NCBI RefSeq assembly: GCF_032337135.1
Contig: NZ_JAVXZZ010000006.1
Coordinates: 81,103-145,102 of the forward strand
DNA length: 64,000 nt
DNA from: Allorhodoferax sp032337135
GTDB lineage: Bacteria; Pseudomonadota; Gammaproteobacteria; Burkholderiales; Burkholderiaceae_C
Direction: 5' to 3'
Shown one piece after another: positions 45,707 through 53,823 of this stretch. A program made the translations under genes and the position numbers. Positions within the stretch are counted from its first letter, which is position 1. The number at the start of each line of letters is the position of its first letter. The notes below the pieces were generated by a model. The model worked only from the letters and a program-made list of their open reading frames with translations, was not told the DNA's origin and ran no database searches.

Positions 45707-46687
45707 ATGACATCCAGCATCGACATCGCCACGTTTCGGCTGCCCACAGGTGCGGCGCCGGTCGCCTGTGTGGACATCGGGGGCACCAAGGTGGCCGTGA
45801 GCGTGGCCGACACCGAGGGCGTGCGCGGCAAGGTGTCCGAACCCACGGCCAAGGAAGGCACCAACGATGCCCTGGCCCAGCAGATCATCCGCATGGTGGG
45901 ACACAGTTGTGCCGCCGCAGGGGTCGATCGTGCGGCGATCACGGCCGTGGGTGTGTCCTCCTGTGGGCCTTTCGTGCTGCGTGATGGCTTGGTGGAACTG
46001 GCGGCACCCAACATCTGCGGGGGCATGGCCGGCAAGGCGCGTGGCCTGCCCAACGACTGGCACACGGCGTTGCTGGAAGCGCCCCTGCGCGCCGCCTTTG
46101 CGAGCGTTCGGGTGGAAAACGACGGGGTGGGCGCCCTGGAAGCCGAGCGCCGCTGGGGTGCGCTGCAGGGTGTGGACCACTGTGCCTACGTGACCTGGAG
46201 CACGGGCATCGGCACCGGCGTCTGCGTGGATGGGCGGGTGCTGCGCGGCAAGAACGGCAATGCCGGCCATGCCGGGCATACCTTCGTCAGCGACAATACG
46301 GATGCCCTGTGCGGCTGCGGCTTGGTCGGCGATGTCGAGGCATTGGTCGCGGGAAATGCCATTGCGCGCCGTTTCGCAGCCCAGGGTTATGCCGATGCTG
46401 CTGCACTTTTTGTAGCTGCCCGCGCAGGTGATGCGAGGGCTGTGGCCATTGTGGATGACCTCTGTCAGGTGATGGGGCGAATGCTCTTCAACATGGTCGC
46501 AACGCTGGACCTGCAGCGCATCAGCCTCGGTGGCAGTGTGTTTTGGCACCAGCGCGACTACCTGCTGCCGCGCCTGCAGCAGTTCCTGCGCGGCAAGCTG
46601 CCGGCATTGACCGACGGTGTCGAACTGGTACCGGCCGGCCTGGGCGAGCGGGTGGGTGACTTCGCCGCTTTGGCCCTGGTGGCCTGA
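45707..46687 (+). CDS. ROK-family sugar kinase (glucokinase-like)
   Basis: A 326-residue ROK kinase expected to phosphorylate glucose or a related hexose. The ATP loop is 'CVDIGGTKVAVSVAD' (about 20-34), the sugar site includes 'VENDGVGALEAERRWG', and the zinc-binding region is 'GHAGHTFVSDNTDALCGCGLVGDVEAL'-like (parts 'GHAGHT' and 'CGCGLVGDVEA'): the usual CxCGxxGCxE has Asp in place of the last Cys. Residues about 231-249 coincide with repeat copy H and use rare codons (GTA GCT). Context (cupin isomerase upstream, gts transporter 1.3 kb downstream) supports glucose. Confidence 0.88.
   Translation: MTSSIDIATFRLPTGAAPVACVDIGGTKVAVSVADTEGVRGKVSEPTAKEGTNDALAQQIIRMVGHSCAAAGVDRAAITAVGVSSCGPFVLRDGLVELAAPNICGGMAGKARGLPNDWHTALLEAPLRAAFASVRVENDGVGALEAERRWGALQGVDHCAYVTWSTGIGTGVCVDGRVLRGKNGNAGHAGHTFVSDNTDALCGCGLVGDVEALVAGNAIARRFAAQGYADAAALFVAARAGDARAVAIVDDLCQVMGRMLFNMVATLDLQRISLGGSVFWHQRDYLLPRLQQFLRGKLPALTDGVELVPAGLGERVGDFAALALVA
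46398..46451 (-). repeat. Possible dispersed repeat, copy H (inside ROK kinase)
   Basis: The minus strand reads AATGGCCACAGCCC..., CTGCGCGGGCAGCTACAAAAAGTGCAGCAG, in family order. The encoded 'LFVAARAGDARAV' is also ordinary ROK sequence, so this is the weakest copy. Confidence 0.4.
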
Positions 46688-46711
46688 GGCGGGTGCCAGC
46701 GGTCGGCGTGC

Positions 46712-47745
46712 TCAGGCCACGGACTCAAAGCCCTTGAGCACGTTGACCACGTTGATGCCTATTTCCTCGACCGCGTAGCCGCCTTCCATCACGAACACCG
46801 TGGGTCGGCCCAGGCGGCCGATGGCCTCGCCAATGCGGGTGTAGTGTTCCTCTTCCAGGCGGAATTGGGATATCGGATCGTCCTTGAAGGTGTCGACCCC
46901 GAGTGAAACCACGATGGCGTCCGGTGCGTAGAGCCGTGTGATTCCGCACAGGTGTTCCAGGGCCTGTCCCCACTCGGCCCAACCGACGCCAAGTGCCAGC
47001 GGGTAGTTGTGGTTGTAGCCTTCACCCGCTCCAGCGCCGGTTTCGTCGCGGTAGCCCAGGAAGTGGGGGTAGTCCCGCTCCGGGTCGGCATGGATGGATC
47101 CGAACAGCACATCGCTGCGCTCGTAAAAAATCTGCTGCGAGCCGTTGCCGTGGTGGTAGTCCACGTCGAGCAAGGCGACACGGCCAGCACCTTGGTCGAT
47201 GAAAGCCTGCGCGGCAATGGCTGCATTGTTCAGGTAGCAGTAGCCACCCAGGTAGTCGCGTCCGGCGTGGTGCCCTGGTGGGCGGCACAGCGCAAACGCG
47301 CCACGGGCACCCGCAGCGACCTCGCTCTGCGCAGTCATGGCCACGTTGACCGCACTGCGGGCCGCCTGCCAGGTGCCCGCAGTAATCTGGGCCGCCCCGT
47401 CCATGGCGTAGTAGCCCACCTTGGCATCGATGAAGCGCGGAGGAAAGCTGCGCATGCCGCGTACGTTGTAGACGTAGGGCAGAATGTCGTGCTAACGCCC
47501 CAGAGCAGACCATTCGGCCCAGGCCGACTGCGCAGGTACTGCACATAGTCCAGGCTGTGTACGCGCGTCATCACGCGGTCATCGAACTGCCGTGGCTCCA
47601 GCACGTCGCCGAGCCCCGCCGCACGGATGCGCCCCAGCACCATGTCCATGCGCTGGGGGCTCTCGAATGGCGTGACCAGCTGGCCATCCATGATTTCGTA
47701 CTTCGGGAAGTGCAGACGCTGGTCTTCGCTGTAGATGGTGCGCAT
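46712..47745 (-). pseudogene. Histone deacetylase-like gene with a frameshift
   Basis: A second acetylpolyamine amidohydrolase/HDAC-type gene, broken by a single frameshift near 47489-47493. The 5' part (47745 down) encodes 'MRTIYSEDQRLHFPKYEI' through 'NGLLWGVS', then goes out of frame. The correct continuation is one frame over ('DILPYVYNVRGMRSF') and runs to 46712 with intact 'CRPPGHHAGRDYLGGYCYLNN', 'LLDVDYHHGNGSQ', 'SLGVDTF' and 'EGGYAVEEIGIN'. A one-base loss in the run 'gttagcacgac' would explain it; a sequencing error or a genuine null allele cannot be told apart. The motif set is otherwise undegraded, so any loss is recent. Confidence 0.85.
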
Positions 47746-47954
47746 GGGAGCGTAGGGAGAGTCAAAGTTCGCTGCACTATAAGCAGGCGATGCGCACGAC
47801 GATGGTGCCACTCCGAGCGATTGCGCCCCAACCTAGGGAAAGCCCTATATTCATTTTTCGTTAATTAATAAAAAATTAATGAATTCGAAATGACATGGTG
47901 TTGCTTCGAATTCAACCCAAGCCGCGTTGCGCGGAAATATTTAATGGAGACGAG
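47746..47954. promoter_or_regulatory. AT-rich divergent control region of gtsA with palindromes
   Basis: No gene is seen in these 209 bp. The region is strikingly AT-rich between 47848 and 47885 (TTCGTTAATTAATAAAAAATTAATG). Two inverted repeats are visible: TAGGG-aaag-CCCTA (47834-47847) and GAATTCGAA (47881-47889) / TTCGAATTC (47905-47913) with 15 bp between. The second lies 42-74 bp before the gtsA start and suits a dimeric repressor or activator. The likely signal is sugar availability; the regulator is not in the window. Confidence 0.5.
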
Positions 47955-49205
47955 ATGTTGAAGCTTTCTCAAATGGCCACGGCAGTGGCGCTGGTGGTTG
48001 CTGGTTCGGCTGCAATGGCTGGTGAAGTGGAAGTTCTGCACTGGTGGACATCGGGCGGCGAAGCCAAGTCCGTGGGTGAGTTGAAGAAGATCATGCAAGG
48101 CAAAGGCCACACCTGGAAGGACTTTGCCGTGGCTGGCGGCGGTGGCGACAACGCCATGACCGTGCTCAAGAGCCGTGTTGTGGCCGGCAACCCGCCTGCT
48201 GCTGCCCAGATCAAGGGCCCTGCAATCCAGGAGTGGGCTTCGGAAGGCGTTCTGGCCAACCTCGATGCCACCGCCAAGGCCGAGAAGTGGGACGAGTTGC
48301 TGCCCAAGGTGGTTGCCGACGTCATGAAGTACAAGGGCAACTACGTGGCAGCCCCCGTGAACGTGCACCGCGTGAACTGGATGTGGGCCAACAAGGCCGT
48401 GCTCGATGCCGCTGGCGTGAAGTCCGCTCCCAAGACCTGGGACGAGTTCTTCAAGGCCGCCGATGCCGTGAAGAAGGCCGGCAAGATTGCCGTGGCCCAT
48501 GGCGGTCAGAACTGGCAGGACTTCACCACGTTCGAGAGCGTGGTGCTGGGCGTGGGTGGTGCCAAGTTCTACAACGACGCACTGGTCAAGCTCGACCAGA
48601 AGGCACTGACCAGCGCGACCATGACCAAGTCGCTGGAAACCTTCCGCAAGATCAAGTCCTACACCGATGCAGCCTCTCCTGGCCGCGACTGGAACCTGGC
48701 CACCGCCATGGTGATCAAGGGCGATGCAGCGTTCCAGTTCATGGGTGACTGGGCCAAGGGTGAGTTCGCTGCCGCTGGCAAGACCCCCGGCAAAGACTAC
48801 GTCTGCGCTGCGGCTCCTGGCACTGCCAATGCCTACACCTTCAACGTGGACTCCTTTGCCATGTTCAAGCTCAAGGATGCCAATGCCCAGAAGGCCCAGG
48901 CTGATCTGGCTGCCGCCATCATGGGTACCGAGTTCCAGGAAGTCTTCAACCTGAACAAGGGCTCCATCCCGGTACGTCTGAACATGAAGATGGACAAGTT
49001 TGACGATTGCGCCAAGCTCTCCACCAAGGACTTCGTCGACACCGCCAAGACCGGCGGCCTGGTGCCCTCCGTCGCCCACGGCATGGCCATCAAGCCTGCA
49101 GCCGAAGGCGCCATCAAGGACGCTGTGAGCCAGTTCTGGAACGACGACAAGATCTCGGTGGCCGACGGTGTGAAGAACATCGCCAAGGCTGCTGCGACCA
49201 AGTAA
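47955..49205 (+). CDS. gtsA: Glucose/mannose ABC transporter substrate-binding protein
   Basis: The periplasmic binding protein of a carbohydrate ABC transporter; 416 residues, family-1 SBP. A signal peptide ends 'GSAAMAG' (about residue 22). 'VLHWWTSGGEAKSVGELK', 'AVAGGGGDNAMTVLKSRVVAGNPP', 'QIKGPAIQEWA' and 'VNVHRVNWMWANK' closely follow Pseudomonas GtsA, the glucose-binding protein. GGAG precedes the ATG. A strong terminator separates it from gtsB, which would give excess binding protein over membrane subunits. The glucokinase gene nearby supports glucose as substrate. Confidence 0.92.
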   Translation: MLKLSQMATAVALVVAGSAAMAGEVEVLHWWTSGGEAKSVGELKKIMQGKGHTWKDFAVAGGGGDNAMTVLKSRVVAGNPPAAAQIKGPAIQEWASEGVLANLDATAKAEKWDELLPKVVADVMKYKGNYVAAPVNVHRVNWMWANKAVLDAAGVKSAPKTWDEFFKAADAVKKAGKIAVAHGGQNWQDFTTFESVVLGVGGAKFYNDALVKLDQKALTSATMTKSLETFRKIKSYTDAASPGRDWNLATAMVIKGDAAFQFMGDWAKGEFAAAGKTPGKDYVCAAAPGTANAYTFNVDSFAMFKLKDANAQKAQADLAAAIMGTEFQEVFNLNKGSIPVRLNMKMDKFDDCAKLSTKDFVDTAKTGGLVPSVAHGMAIKPAAEGAIKDAVSQFWNDDKISVADGVKNIAKAAATK

Positions 49206-49236
49206 TCCTTCGTTCTCCTACACGCTTCAACCTGGT

Positions 49237-49268
49237 AACCCTGCCCCAATCGGGGCGGGGTTATTTTT
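49237..49268 (+). terminator. Intrinsic terminator/attenuator between gtsA and gtsB
   Basis: A perfect 11-bp stem (AACCCTGCCCC, 49237-49247 / GGGGCGGGGTT, 49252-49262, one G-U pair) with loop AATC is followed by ATTTTT. Inside an operon it should act as a partial terminator that lowers transcription of the permease and ATPase genes relative to gtsA. Confidence 0.88.
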
Positions 49269-49280
49269 AAGGTTTCCCCC

Positions 49281-50159
49281 ATGAAAAAACTTGAAAATCT
49301 GCTGCCCAAGCTGGTGATCGCCCCTGGCTTCGTGCTCGGTTTCGCGTTCATCTATGGCTTCATGATCTGGAACGGCATCCTGTCCGTCACCGGCTCGCGC
49401 ATGCTCCCCAACTACGAGGAATTCGTGGGCTTGGAGCAATACGCCCGCCTGTGGGAAATGGACCGCTGGTACGTGGCGCTCAAGAACCTGGGGATCTTCA
49501 GCGTGCTCTATGTGGGTGGCTCCATGCTGCTGGGCATGGTGCTGGCCATCTTTCTGGACCAGAAGGTGCGGGCCGAAGGCTTCCTGCGCACGGTCTACCT
49601 CTACCCCATGGCGCTGTCGTTCATTGTGACCGGCACGGCCTGGAAATGGATTCTCAATCCCAGCCTGGGGCTGGAAAAGCTCATGCACGACCTGGGCTGG
49701 GCTTCGTTCAGTTTCGACTGGCTGGTGCAGAGCGACACCGCGATCTACTGCGTGGTGATTGCCGGTGTCTGGCAATCGGCCGGCTTTGCCATGGCCCTGT
49801 TCCTGGCCGGCCTGCGCGGCATCGACGACAGCATCATCAAGGCCGCGCAGATTGACGGCGCCTCGCTGCCACGCATCTATTGGCGCATCATCCTGCCGAT
49901 CCTGCGGCCCGTGGTGTTCTCGACCATCCTGGTGCTCTCGCACCTGTCGATCAAGAGCTTCGACCTGGTGATGGCACTTACCGCTGGCGGCCCCGGCTTC
50001 TCGACCGACGTGCCCGCCACCTTCATGTTCGCCATGAGCTTCACCCGTGGCCAGATCGGCCTCGGCGCTGCCAGCGCCACCATGATGCTGTGCTTCGTGG
50101 CCGCTCTGGTGGTGCCCTACCTCTACAGCGAATTGCGCGCCAAACCGTCTGACCGCTGA
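49281..50159 (+). CDS. gtsB: Sugar ABC transporter permease GtsB
   Basis: One of two inner-membrane subunits; 292 residues with six helices. The EAA-type loop that contacts the ATPase is 'IIKAAQIDGASLPRIYWRIILP' (about 193-214, shown as 'AAQIDGASLPRIYWRI'). It starts right after the terminator hairpin and precedes gtsC by 11 bp. Similar to MalF-type permeases of the CUT1 family, in line with the GtsA-like binding protein. Confidence 0.94.
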   Translation: MKKLENLLPKLVIAPGFVLGFAFIYGFMIWNGILSVTGSRMLPNYEEFVGLEQYARLWEMDRWYVALKNLGIFSVLYVGGSMLLGMVLAIFLDQKVRAEGFLRTVYLYPMALSFIVTGTAWKWILNPSLGLEKLMHDLGWASFSFDWLVQSDTAIYCVVIAGVWQSAGFAMALFLAGLRGIDDSIIKAAQIDGASLPRIYWRIILPILRPVVFSTILVLSHLSIKSFDLVMALTAGGPGFSTDVPATFMFAMSFTRGQIGLGAASATMMLCFVAALVVPYLYSELRAKPSDR

Positions 50160-50170
50160 AGGAACGCATC

Positions 50171-51022
50171 ATGAACAAACACCTCTCCCGCGTTGCGGTC
50201 TACTCCGTGCTGATCGTGGCAGCATTCTTCTTCCTGGCGCCCATGTACGTGATGATCGCCACCTCGCTGAAGGATGCTGATCAGATCCGCAACGGCAACC
50301 TGCTGAGCCTGCCCACGTCCATCAACCTCGAATCCTGGTCCCTGGCCTGGGCCCACGCCTGTACCGGTGTCGATTGCCGAGGCCTCAAGCCCTACTTCTG
50401 GAACTCGGTGGCCATGGCGGTACCGGCGGTGCTCATTTCCACATTCTGGGGGGCCATCAACGGCTACGTGCTGTCGATGTGGAAGTTCCGCGGTTCCGAC
50501 CTGCTGTTCGGCTTCATGCTGTTCGGCGTGTTCATGCCCTTCCAGGTGGTGCTGTTGCCGATGAGCCAGGTGCTGGGCTTCCTGGGGCTGTCCAGTTCCA
50601 TCGGCGGTCTGATCCTGGTGCACTGCCTGGCCGGCATGGCGGGTACCACCTTGTTCTTCCGCAATTACTACACCGCCATCCCGCGTGAACTGGTCAACGC
50701 TGCACGCATCGACGGGGCGGGCTTCTGGAAGATCTTCTGGCGCATCGTGGTGCCCATGTCCACCCCGATCCTGATGGTGACTCTGATCTGGCAGTTCACC
50801 AACATCTGGAACGACTTCCTGTTCGGCGTGTCCTTCAGCGGCGCCGACAGCAAGCCCATCACCGTGGGTCTGAACAACATGGCCAACACCACCACCGGGG
50901 TGAAGGCCTACAACGTGGACATGGCCGCAGCCATCATCGCCGGCCTGCCGACCATGCTGGTCTACGTGCTCGCCGGTCAATATTTCGTCAAAGGCCTGAC
51001 TGCAGGCGCTGTGAAAGGGTAA
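50171..51022 (+). CDS. gtsC: Sugar ABC transporter permease GtsC
   Basis: The second CUT1 permease, MalG-like, 283 residues with six helices. The EAA loop is 'LVNAARIDGAGFWKIFWRIV' (about 176-195), followed by 'TPILMVTLIWQFTNIWNDFLF', the MalG-type helix with its conserved 'WNDF'. The C-terminus ends 'FVKGLTAGAVKG', the usual tail that enters the ATPase. It precedes gtsD by 6 bp. Confidence 0.95.
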   Translation: MNKHLSRVAVYSVLIVAAFFFLAPMYVMIATSLKDADQIRNGNLLSLPTSINLESWSLAWAHACTGVDCRGLKPYFWNSVAMAVPAVLISTFWGAINGYVLSMWKFRGSDLLFGFMLFGVFMPFQVVLLPMSQVLGFLGLSSSIGGLILVHCLAGMAGTTLFFRNYYTAIPRELVNAARIDGAGFWKIFWRIVVPMSTPILMVTLIWQFTNIWNDFLFGVSFSGADSKPITVGLNNMANTTTGVKAYNVDMAAAIIAGLPTMLVYVLAGQYFVKGLTAGAVKG

Positions 51023-51028
51023 ACACAA

Positions 51029-52102
51029 ATGGCTTCCTCTCTTGAAATCGCTGGCATCCGCAAGGTCTACGGCAAGGGCGACAAAGCAGTCGAGGTGCTC
51101 AAGAAGATCGACATCGACGTGCCGGCCGGTGAGTTCCTGATCCTGGTCGGTCCCTCGGGTTGCGGCAAGTCCACGTTGCTCAACATCATTGCCGGCCTGG
51201 AGGAGCCCACCGAAGGTCAACTGCGCATCGGCGGCACCGACGTTGTCGGTGTGGCACCGGCACAGCGCGACATCGCCATGGTGTTCCAGAGCTATGCGCT
51301 CTACCCCACCATGACCGTGGCTGACAACATTGGCTTCGCGCTGGAAATGCGCAAGGTGCCCGAAGACGTGCGCAAGAAGCGCATTGACGAAGTGGCGTCC
51401 ATGCTCCAGATCGAGCACCTGCTCGACCGCCGCCCCAGCCAGCTCTCCGGCGGCCAGCGCCAGCGCGTGGCCATGGGCCGAGCCCTGGCCCGTGACCCCA
51501 AGCTGTTCCTGTTCGACGAACCGCTGTCCAATCTGGACGCCAAGCTGCGTGTGGAAATGCGTGCCGAGATCAAGCGCCTGCACCAGCAGTCGGGCATCAC
51601 CAGTGTGTACGTCACGCACGACCAGATCGAGGCCATGACCCTGGGCAGCCGCATCGCCGTCATGAAGGACGGCATCCTGCAGCAGATCGGCACACCGCAC
51701 GAGATCTACCGCACGCCGGCCAATACCTATGTTGCGGGTTTCATCGGTTCTCCCACCATGAACTTCATCAAGGGGACGGTACAAACCAGTGGTGACAGCG
51801 GCAAGTTCGTGTTCGAAGGCGGAAGCCTCGACCTGCCCTGCCCGCAGGCCACGGAAGTCATTCTGGGCCAGCGCCCCGAACACATCCACCTGGGGGAGGA
51901 TTCCGCCTGGCGTGGCTCCGTCATTCTGGTGGAACCCACGGGCGCCGATCTGTACGTGGTGGTCAAGACGGCTGCCGGCAACATTTCAGTGCGCCTGGCA
52001 CCGAGCACCCCGGTGCAGGTAGGCGACAACGTGGGCCTGACCGTGAGCGGACGCCACAACAACTGGTTCGACGCCAGCACCACGCGCCGCATTGCACTCT
52101 AG
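51029..52102 (+). CDS. gtsD: Sugar ABC transporter ATPase GtsD (MalK/UgpC-like)
   Basis: The nucleotide-binding subunit, 357 residues. Walker A 'LVGPSGCGKSTLLNIIAGLE' (about 37-56), Q-loop 'MVFQSYALYPTMTV', signature 'LSGGQRQRVAMGRALARDP', Walker B 'LFLFDEPLSNLDAKLR' and the switch His in 'YVTHDQIEAMTL' are intact. The C-terminal TOBE/MalK regulatory domain (about 240-357) is present, so EIIA-Glc-like regulatory contact or sugar-specific control is possible. Last gene of the gts operon. Confidence 0.96.
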   Translation: MASSLEIAGIRKVYGKGDKAVEVLKKIDIDVPAGEFLILVGPSGCGKSTLLNIIAGLEEPTEGQLRIGGTDVVGVAPAQRDIAMVFQSYALYPTMTVADNIGFALEMRKVPEDVRKKRIDEVASMLQIEHLLDRRPSQLSGGQRQRVAMGRALARDPKLFLFDEPLSNLDAKLRVEMRAEIKRLHQQSGITSVYVTHDQIEAMTLGSRIAVMKDGILQQIGTPHEIYRTPANTYVAGFIGSPTMNFIKGTVQTSGDSGKFVFEGGSLDLPCPQATEVILGQRPEHIHLGEDSAWRGSVILVEPTGADLYVVVKTAAGNISVRLAPSTPVQVGDNVGLTVSGRHNNWFDASTTRRIAL

Positions 52103-52248
52103 TCAGCGCCTGATCGAGTCCAGGGAGAAAACCACCAGGTCGAGCCCGGTTGGTCTGCAGTACCGCCGGGGCATGCACCGGGTGTGAGTCGGGGCAGGCC
52201 GTCTGCACAGAACAGGCGCCCCCGCATGTGTTGAAGTAGGAAAGTGCC

Positions 52249-53823
52249 ATGCGTCTGGACCAACTCAAGCTCGCCACCCGGTTGTGGATCGTCATCGCGA
52301 CTGTCGTCGCGGCCTTGGTGGTGATACTGGTTCTATCGTCGGTGGCCGGCGCGGCAAACCGTAGTGCCTATGCCCAGGCCAATGCGACCCACCAGGAGCG
52401 CATCAAGATGGCCTACCAGCTGGCCGCGGCCTCGGAAACCAATGCCACGCGGGCCTATGGGGTGGTTGTATCCCTGGACGCTGGCGTCGCCGCTGCCTTC
52501 AAGGACGACATCGCCCAGACCAATGCCCGCATGGATGAACTGCTGCAGGCCATCGGGCAGCAGGAACTCGACGCGCAGGACCAGGCTTCGCTGGCCGCCA
52601 TCGCAGAGCACAAGGCCAAGGTGCTGGCGATGAATTCGCAGGCGGCGGTGCTCAAGGTGACTTCCAAAAGTCCGGAGGCGCTGGCTGAATTCGTCGGCAA
52701 GGAATACCGACCGGTCATGCTGGCCTTGCGCCAGGCCCATGCAGACTTCGTGCGCCTGCAGGAGACACATTCCGAGGCCACCCGCCAGGCTTTTGACGAG
52801 CGTGGCCAGCGCACCGCACTCTTGTCCACCATTGGCGTGGTGGTGCTGGTGCTTGTGCTGCTCATGGGCGCGGCCGTGCTGATCCGTTCCATCCAGCGCC
52901 CCTTGACGCAAGCCAATGCCCTCGCAGCCCGCATCGCCGCTGGGGACCTGAGCACCCAGGTCGACGTGACCCGGGGCGACGAATTCGGAGACCTCATGCG
53001 TTCCCTGCAGGGCATGAACCAGGCGCTGGGGCGCATGGTGGCCGAGGTGCGCGGCAGCACCGACAGCATCGCCACGGCGAGCGCCGAGATCGCCCAGGGC
53101 AATGCCGATCTGGCGCAGCGCACGGAGCAAACCTCGGCCAACCTGCAGGCCAATGCCTCCCGCATGGACCACCTCACCGGCACGGTGCAGCACAGTGCCG
53201 ACAACGCCCGCCAGGCCAGCCAGCTGGCGGCCAGTGCCTCCACCGTGGCCCAGCGCGGCGGCACGGTGGTCACCCAGGTGGTCAGCACCATGCAGCAGAT
53301 CGAGGCCAGCAGCAAGAAGATTGCCGACATCATCAGCGTCATCGACGGCATTGCCTTCCAGACCAATATCCTGGCGCTGAATGCCGCGGTAGAGGCTGCA
53401 CGCGCCGGTGAGCAAGGGCGTGGGTTTGCGGTGGTGGCGTCCGAAGTGCGGGCCCTGGCCCAACGCAGTGCGGAAGCCGCCAAGGAAATCAAGGGGTTGA
53501 TCGTGACTTCGGTCGAGAACGTCGAGTCCGGCACCGCGCTGGTATCCGAAGCAGGCAGCACCATGGAAGAGATCGTGCAGTCGGTGCGCCGGGTGGCCGA
53601 CGTGATCGGTCAAATCACCGCCGCAGCGGCCGAACAGAGCAGTGGCATTGCCGGCGTGAACTCGGCCATCGGCGAGCTCGACCAGATGACGCAGCAGAAC
53701 GCGGCCCTGGTGGAGGAGAGCGCCGCCGCCGCGCACAGCCTGCGCGAGCAGGCCGACCGGCTCAAGGAGGCAGTCGCCGTCTTCAAGCTGATGCCTTCAC
53801 CGGCACTGGCGCTCACCTGCTAG
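52249..53823 (+). CDS. Methyl-accepting chemotaxis protein
   Basis: A 524-residue transmembrane chemoreceptor. TM1 (about 11-34), a four-helix-bundle periplasmic ligand domain (35-185) with 'RIKMAYQLAAASETNATRAYG', TM2 (about 188-212), HAMP ('RSIQRPLTQANALAARIAAGDL') and a long methylation/signalling hairpin with the invariant tip 'IDGIAFQTNILALNAAVEAARAGEQGRGF' (shown as 'AFQTNILALNAAVEAARAG'). It stands 146 bp after gtsD, whose gap shows no feature. A sensing role for gts substrates is only a positional guess. It overlaps the convergent GGDEF-EAL gene by 11 bp. Confidence 0.95.
   Translation: MRLDQLKLATRLWIVIATVVAALVVILVLSSVAGAANRSAYAQANATHQERIKMAYQLAAASETNATRAYGVVVSLDAGVAAAFKDDIAQTNARMDELLQAIGQQELDAQDQASLAAIAEHKAKVLAMNSQAAVLKVTSKSPEALAEFVGKEYRPVMLALRQAHADFVRLQETHSEATRQAFDERGQRTALLSTIGVVVLVLVLLMGAAVLIRSIQRPLTQANALAARIAAGDLSTQVDVTRGDEFGDLMRSLQGMNQALGRMVAEVRGSTDSIATASAEIAQGNADLAQRTEQTSANLQANASRMDHLTGTVQHSADNARQASQLAASASTVAQRGGTVVTQVVSTMQQIEASSKKIADIISVIDGIAFQTNILALNAAVEAARAGEQGRGFAVVASEVRALAQRSAEAAKEIKGLIVTSVENVESGTALVSEAGSTMEEIVQSVRRVADVIGQITAAAAEQSSGIAGVNSAIGELDQMTQQNAALVEESAAAAHSLREQADRLKEAVAVFKLMPSPALALTC

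Noticed and set aside
46398..46451. Copy H as firm proof of repeat insertion in the ROK kinase
   Set aside because: The encoded residues also fit ordinary ROK kinases (AA.AGD..A), so resemblance to the repeat may be partly chance; kept only as a weak copy.
47335..47745. The 5' half of the broken deacetylase as an independent small protein
   Set aside because: It matches the N-terminus of the deacetylase family up to the frameshift, and its out-of-frame tail has no resemblance to anything; one interrupted gene explains both halves.
52103..52248. Possible small gene or leader between gtsD and the chemoreceptor
   Set aside because: No frame has a start with a ribosome site, and no hairpin with a T-tract or known leader was seen.
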